Assembly (NCBI RefSeq): GCF_900105385.1
Contig: NZ_LT629772.1
Span: 5,394,001-5,458,000, forward strand
Direction: 5' to 3'
Source of the DNA: Microlunatus soli
GTDB taxonomy: Bacteria; Actinomycetota; Actinomycetes; Propionibacteriales; Propionibacteriaceae
DNA: 64,000 nt
Shown here piece by piece: positions 62,739-64,000 of this stretch. Both the position numbers and the translations under genes were made by a program. The notes beneath the pieces are model-generated. The model worked only from the letters and a program-made list of their open reading frames with translations, was not told the DNA's origin and made no database searches. How positions within the stretch are numbered: position 1 is the stretch's first letter; each line of letters begins with the position of its first letter.

Positions 62739-64000
62739 GCCACCTCCAGGCCGAGCAGGTCGCCGACCCGCCGGACGACCGGCCAGGCACGTTCGACGTC
62801 GATCATGCTCTCCGCGGCGGGGGAGTCGGAGGTCCGGTCCCGTCGCGACAGGTGATGGCCGAGTTGGCGTCGTTCGGCGGGTTCGAAACGGGCAAAGGTC
62901 CGGCGGAGCAACGGCACCAGGTCGTCGAAGCTCGCCTCGTCGATGTCGGCCACCCAGTCGTCGATCATGGTCAGTAGTTGTTGATCATGGAGCAACAGCA
63001 GTGCATCGCCGTCCAGGAAGCCTTCCAGCCAGGCCGCGCCCGCGGCCGCCGGAACGGCGCGGGACAGTCGCCGGCTGAGCCGCAGGGCGCACTCCTCGGC
63101 GGACACCGCACCCGAATCGGTCAGGATCCGGTTCAGCCGTCCTCCGATCAGCCCGTGTACCCGGTCGTCGGCCGCCACCAGCTCCAGCGCCGGTTGCCAT
63201 GCCTGATCACCGATCCCGCTCAACGCGACACCACGGTGCGCGGCGTCGATCGCCTCCCGCAAGGTTGCTGCGGCGTCGTCGTCAACCGACCCGCAGGCGG
63301 CGCGCAGGCCGATCGCCGCTCGGGTCACGACCGACTCCAGGACGCCGCCGACCAGGCTGGTGTCGGCCTGTCGGACGTCGCCGTAGCGGTGCACCCGGGC
63401 CAACGGTTCGATCGCTCCGAGCAGGGTCAGCGTGTCGTGCTGCTGGGCGGTCTGCTCGGCCAGCGCCGACGTGACCGCGGTCAGGGCCCGTGGCAGCTCG
63501 GCCAGCAACGCCTCCTCGATCAACGTCGCGAGGATGGCCAGGTCGGCGGATCGGGCGCGTTCGGCGACGCGATTCTCCGTTGCGTCCAGCACTGTCGTCC
63601 CGTACAGCCCCGCCTCGACCAGGCCGACGGCGAATTCGGGTGTCCACTCCAGACGCCAGGCCTCCTTGAACGTGCCGGTACTGCCGCCGGCGTCGATCTG
63701 TCGGCCCCAGTCGATGCCCAACAGTCGCAACCGGTGCAGCAGCAGCGATCGGTCGCGTTGGCTGTCCTTGCGGAGGTCGAGCATGATGTCGGTCGGCGTC
63801 GCCGACGGCTTCATCCGGAGCCGTCGCTGGAGCCGGGTCAGGTCCTGGGCCAGAGGGACCAGCGGTGCCGAGTCGGGCACCCGGCCGAGCTCTTCGCCGA
63901 CGACCAGCGTCCGGTCGATCAGTTGGAGCGGGATCGCGGAGCCGCCACACAGCACCGCCTGGCTGGCGTGGGTCAGTTCCGCGAGACCGACCGACGGTCG
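62735..64000 (-). CDS. DUF5682 family protein, 5' end beyond the window
   Basis: At least 421 codons; the frame is open to the last base of the window, and the N-terminal part is missing. Visible region: VGLAELTHASQAVLCGGSAIPLQLIDRTLVVGEELGRVPDSAPLVPLAQDL, then a helical region to VRRVGDLLGLEVA. This matches the C-terminal half of DUF5682 proteins found with VWA and MoxR partners. Coupled to the VWA gene by ATGA. Other members are expected just right of the window. Confidence 0.8.
   Translation of the reverse strand, partial: RPSVGLAELTHASQAVLCGGSAIPLQLIDRTLVVGEELGRVPDSAPLVPLAQDLTRLQRRLRMKPSATPTDIMLDLRKDSQRDRSLLLHRLRLLGIDWGRQIDAGGSTGTFKEAWRLEWTPEFAVGLVEAGLYGTTVLDATENRVAERARSADLAILATLIEEALLAELPRALTAVTSALAEQTAQQHDTLTLLGAIEPLARVHRYGDVRQADTSLVGGVLESVVTRAAIGLRAACGSVDDDAAATLREAIDAAHRGVALSGIGDQAWQPALELVAADDRVHGLIGGRLNRILTDSGAVSAEECALRLSRRLSRAVPAAAGAAWLEGFLDGDALLLLHDQQLLTMIDDWVADIDEASFDDLVPLLRRTFARFEPAERRQLGHHLSRRDRTSDSPAAESMIDVERAWPVVRRVGDLLGLEVA

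Overview
The window is high-GC DNA with densely packed genes. Its gene content is actinobacterial: DUF3145, DUF3052 beside aceE and an AhpE-like peroxiredoxin, a PucR/FasR-type regulator beside a fab cluster, and many genes with a TANNNT -10 hexamer 6-8 nt before an ATG/GTG, as expected for leaderless mRNAs. A Propionibacteriales host (Microlunatus-like) is my inference; there is no rRNA or other marker gene. I see no tRNA, rRNA, CRISPR array, prophage or intact insertion sequence.

Layout. 0.3-2.2 kb: HAD phosphatase and a repeat-bearing membrane protein. 2.5-12.5 kb: two MoxR/DUF58 operons facing each other (MoxR-DUF58-VWA-VWA on +, DUF4129-hypothetical-MoxR-DUF58-membrane protein on -). A solitary gene joining an AbiEi-like N-terminus to a DUF559-like nuclease fold is wedged between their 3' ends, bracketed by two copies of a palindromic element. 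12.5-17.5 kb: CehA/PHP hydrolase, then DUF779, aldehyde dehydrogenase and its GAF-domain regulator. 17.5-24.1 kb: Lrp/DUF2000 pair, GntR plus an AtzG-like small subunit and amidase, YggS, S9 peptidase. 24.6-28.9 kb: DUF3145, FabH, TetR, EcsC-like protein, enolase-superfamily sugar-acid dehydratase. 28.9-32.9 kb: LysR; GntR plus APH(3')-like kinase divergent from an MFS exporter across a strong palindrome. 32.9-36 kb: a carbohydrate ABC importer lacking an ATPase. 36-42.6 kb: the fab locus (fasR-like gene, HD hydrolase, fabD, acpP, fabF, accD) without fabH, which lies 11 kb away. 42.8-47.9 kb: tandem secreted FG-GAP proteins, PHP protein, anchored protein. 48-50.7 kb: second enolase-family enzyme, an MFS remnant, PobA-like hydroxylase. 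50.7-55.9 kb: aceE, DUF3052, peroxiredoxin, tatA, Pr6Pr. 56-59.8 kb: idonate-type dehydrogenase, FMN 2-hydroxyacid dehydrogenase, amidohydrolase. 59.9-64 kb: hypothetical protein, double-MerR regulator, DUF6194, and a VWA/DUF5682 pair running off the right edge.

How parts work together. The fab genes, fabH and accD supply type II fatty-acid synthesis, with FasR-like and TetR regulators close by. AceE supplies acetyl-CoA. The ABC importer, two enolase-superfamily enzymes and the idonate dehydrogenase point to saprophytic use of sugars and sugar acids. The most unusual item is the palindrome-bracketed nuclease-like gene at 7.0-8.2 kb. The FabD-lipoyl-like fusion, the displaced fabH and several unassigned operator-like palindromes are the next best leads.
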